Below are positions 61,542 through 64,000 of a stretch of 64,000 nucleotides of DNA, one piece after another (within the stretch, counting starts at the first letter, position 1; each line of letters opens with the position of its first letter). Source of the DNA: CAWAVN01 sp963825075 (GTDB taxonomy: Bacteria > Planctomycetota > Planctomycetia > Planctomycetales > Planctomycetaceae); NCBI GenBank assembly GCA_963825075.1, contig CAWGRX010000030.1:248001-312000 (forward strand), given 5' to 3'. A model generated the notes under the pieces. That model saw only the letters and a program-made list of their open reading frames with translations, searched no databases and was not told where the DNA came from. The position numbers were made by a program, and so were the translations under genes.

Positions 61542-62813
61542 ATGCACGAAACCCCGGCGGGATTTTTTCAGAAATATCTGCCCGACAGCAAACCGAACGA
61601 CCCCGAACGCGTCCCCCAGGTCGTGGAAGCGATCCTCACGGCCGCGCGGGATGCCGGGGCGAGCGATGTGCACCTTCGGCCGACCGCCGACAAAATGGAA
61701 ATGGTCTGGCGATTGGATGGGGTTTTGCAGCCGGTGGCGGTGTTTCCGCGGGATTTGGGGCCTCAGATCGTGGCCCGGTTGAAGGTGCTGGCGGAACTGT
61801 TGACCTATCGCTGCGATCTGCCGCAGGAAGGGCGAATCCGCTCGGCGAGCACAGCTTCGCAGTTGATTCCCGGCGAGCAGGACGTCGAAACTCGCCTGAG
61901 CACGTTCCCCACATTGTTCGGCGAGAAAGCCGTGCTGCGGTTGTTTATTGGCTCCGGCAAATACCGCCGGCTTCCGGAGTTGGGCCTGCATGAGGATGTG
62001 TTGCCCCAATTGCAGAGGCTTTTGGAAGAAACCAGCGGCGTGATTTTGCTCACCGGACCGGCCGGCAGCGGTAAGACGACGACCATTTACGCCAGCCTGC
62101 GAGAGATCGATCAAGGGGCCGGCGGCGGGCGGAGTCTGGTTTCGCTCGAAGACCCGATCGAAGTCGTGGTGCCGGGGGTCGATCAATCCCAAGTGCACCC
62201 CTCTTCGGGATTCGATATGGCGATCGGTTTGAAGTCGCTGCTCCGGCAGGATCCAGACGTGTTGATGGTCGGCGAAATTCGCGATGCGGAAACCGCGGAG
62301 ACCGTATTTCAAGCCTCGCTCACCGGGCATCTCGTGTTGACGACCTTCCACGCCGGCAGCAGCGCCCAAGCCGTCAGCCGATTGGGAGATATGGGCATCG
62401 AACCTTATTTACTCCACAGCGGACTGTTGGCGATTGTCTGCCAGCGATTGCTCAGACGGTTGTGCGATTGTGCCCGCGAATCGGAAGAACCCAGGGACCT
62501 GTTGGGTCTGCCTTTGGAGAGCGTGAAGGTTCCCGTGGGCTGTGCCGATTGCCGGGGCACGGGTTACCGCGGGCGGTTTGTGATCGCCGAGTTGCTTTTG
62601 CCTCAGCTTGGCGAAATCGGCGAGGGAATCTTGGCGAACGCCAATGCCCGCAAACTGGAGGAACTCGCGATCGACGCGGGCATGATCAGCCAATGGGACC
62701 GCGGCCTAAACGCTGTGGAAACCGGCCGAACCAGCCCCCAGGAACTCCGCCGCGTGCTGGGCGTGGGCCGGTGCGGAGAGCGGGACGATTTGAGGAAAGA
62801 GGATAGAGGATAG
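61542..62813 (+). CDS. Type II secretion / type IV pilus ATPase (GspE/PilB family)
   Basis: A 423-residue AAA ATPase. The N-terminal domain has ASDVHLRPTADKMEMVWRLDG; Walker A GPAGSGKTTT is near residue 172, the Asp box LEDPIE follows, Walker B is LMVGEIRDAETAE, and the His box is TGHLVLTTFHAG. A tetra-Cys zinc segment appears as CDC...CADC between helices. It lacks the long N1 domain of classic GspE. It powers assembly of a pilus or pseudopilus. The GspF-like gene follows after two bases. Confidence 0.92.
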   Translation: MHETPAGFFQKYLPDSKPNDPERVPQVVEAILTAARDAGASDVHLRPTADKMEMVWRLDGVLQPVAVFPRDLGPQIVARLKVLAELLTYRCDLPQEGRIRSASTASQLIPGEQDVETRLSTFPTLFGEKAVLRLFIGSGKYRRLPELGLHEDVLPQLQRLLEETSGVILLTGPAGSGKTTTIYASLREIDQGAGGGRSLVSLEDPIEVVVPGVDQSQVHPSSGFDMAIGLKSLLRQDPDVLMVGEIRDAETAETVFQASLTGHLVLTTFHAGSSAQAVSRLGDMGIEPYLLHSGLLAIVCQRLLRRLCDCARESEEPRDLLGLPLESVKVPVGCADCRGTGYRGRFVIAELLLPQLGEIGEGILANANARKLEELAIDAGMISQWDRGLNAVETGRTSPQELRRVLGVGRCGERDDLRKEDRG

Positions 62814-62815
62814 CA

Positions 62816-63894
62816 ATGCCGACGAAGCGATCTCAATCATCAAAAATCACGCTTGAGGAGCTGGTGGCCTTCAATGATGAGATTGTTGCGCTCGTGCGGG
62901 CGGGGGTGCCATTGGAGTTGGGGCTGGCGGAGTTGGGCGAGGACCGGGCGGGAACCCTGGGCCGGCTCAGTTCGCGGTTGGCGGCTCGCTTGAGCCGGGG
63001 CGAATCGCTGCCGGAGGCGATGGCCCACGAAGACGTCGGCTTGCCGTTTTCGTACCGGGTTGTCGTGGAAGCGGGATTGGCGCGGGCAAGTTGACGGCGG
63101 CTTTGGAAGGCGTTTCGGAGATGGCGGGCAAGATGGCCGACCTTCGCCGGCGGATCGGGCTAGCGCTCGTCTATCCGTTGATCGTGCTGATGCTGGCTTA
63201 CGGACTGTTCATCTTGTTCTGCGTACATCTGGCACCGCACCTCAAAAACACATTCGATTCCTTCGGCCTGCGGGCCAGCGAGGTGCTGGACGTGTTGACC
63301 GACCTCGGCAACGATGTGGCCTGGTGGGGCTGGATCCTGCCCGCGGCAGTGGCGGCGTTTCTGATCTGGTGGAAGAAGACCGGCGGCCGCGAGTTTCTTT
63401 CGGGCGACGGCTCGCTTTCGCACATTGCGTTTTTATGTCCCGGCGTCCGGTGGATTGCGAAATTCTCGCGGTATTCCCAGTTCGCCGATCTGCTGGCCCT
63501 GTTGATCGAGCACGATGTGCCGCTCTCCGAGGCGATTGTCCTCGCCGCGGATACGACGAACGACCCCGCCCTGCAAGACGCGGCCCGCGGCATTGCCGAG
63601 TTGAGTTCGCGCGGGCATGTCCGTCCCGGCGGCTTGCCGGGCCACGGAGGCTTCCCGCCGTTTTTGCATTGGCTGATTACCCGCCGGGAAGAGCAAACCG
63701 GGATGGTCTCGGCCCTCCGCGCGGCCGCCGACATGTACCGCCGCCGGGCTCTGTTGCGGGCCGAGTGGATTCAAGTCGTATTTCCGGTGCTGGCGGCCGT
63801 CATCATCGGCGGCGGCGCAACGTTGATTTATACCCTCACCGTGTTCCTGCCGGTGACGGAACTTTTAAGAAGACTCGCGGACCCGGTGATCTGA
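62816..63894 (+). CDS. GspF/PilC-type inner membrane platform protein, frame break near 63084
   Basis: About 360 residues joined. The first frame (ATG 62816) gives the cytoplasmic domain start VAFNDEIVALVRAGVPLELGL and SRGESLPEAMA, ending VVVEAGLA. A missing base near 63083 moves reading to GKLTAALEGVSEMAGKM, the conserved GspF continuation, then membrane helices IGLALVYPLIVLMLAYGLF and the second T2SSF repeat (SQFADLLALLIEHDVPLSEAI). A C-terminal helix closes the protein. It works with the preceding ATPase; other components would lie beyond the window. Confidence 0.88.
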
Positions 63895-63940
63895 AATGAC
63901 CAATGACCAAGCACCAATGACCAATCATTGACATTAAACT
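63895..63940 (+). repeat. ATGACCAATGACC dispersed repeat, second copy
   Basis: Directly after the GspF stop the sequence repeats ATGACCAATGACC, GCACC and ATGACCAAT. The same string, in inverse orientation, begins at the aspS stop at 29521. The remaining bases to 64000 show no gene. Confidence 0.65.
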
Positions 63941-64000
63941 TGAAACTTGTAATGACCCCGCCGCTTACGCGGCTCAGCTCGCCACAACTGACAACTGACA

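Overview
The window reads as a chromosome segment of a planctomycete (Planctomycetota; a Pirellulales-like origin is inference). The support is a cytochrome-c/PSD1 protein paired with a DUF1501 protein, a Cys-type sulfatase, a DUF6807 protein, GC-rich dispersed palindromes between genes, and a ribosomal protein S9 with a long acidic N-terminal extension. No tRNA, rRNA, CRISPR array, insertion sequence or prophage was seen.

Layout. 0-7.4 kb: the 3' part of a type III polyketide synthase, a TolC-type lipoprotein with a small lipoprotein, and the PSD1/DUF1501 pair. 7.6-12.7 kb: a polytopic membrane protein, an Flp-type pilin, TadB/TadC-like proteins and an exported helical protein. 12.7-15.9 kb: a minus-strand signalling group (small protein, FHA protein, metallo-beta-lactamase-fold protein, Ser/Thr kinase). 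16-20.1 kb: a gluconate-type permease, a DUF6807 protein and a sulfatase. 20.4-27.8 kb: glutamate synthase gltD and gltB with a LysR regulator. 28-31.3 kb: rpsI, rplM, aspS. 32-33.9 kb: a second gluconate-type permease. 33.9-40.1 kb: a CDP-3,6-dideoxyhexose operon (rfbF-G-H-S-E plus a GT2 enzyme) that would make CDP-paratose and CDP-tyvelose. 40.4-44.6 kb: a PqqD/M50 protease/HlyD fusion followed by a short SecA-like ATPase. 44.7-51.1 kb: a FetAB-like ABC transporter, HAD hydrolase, glycosyltransferase, alpha/beta hydrolase and nadA. 51.5-57 kb: PIG-L deacetylase, a small structured transcript candidate, a JmjC/cupin protein, a cation/proton antiporter and a Gfo/Idh/MocA oxidoreductase. 57-61.4 kb: lnt, moeA and a GT4 glycosyltransferase. 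61.5-63.9 kb: GspE- and GspF-like proteins.

A striking technical feature is at least fourteen single-base reading-frame breaks, several in core genes (gltB, aspS, moeA). In each case the conserved protein resumes at once in another frame. The simplest reading is residual indel error in a draft assembly, so these genes are annotated as intact proteins with a marked break. The most interesting biology is the CDP-tyvelose operon with no adjacent reductase gene, the protease/adaptor plus SecA-like pair, two permease paralogues with different soluble insertions, and a compact RNA-like element at 52.5-52.7 kb.
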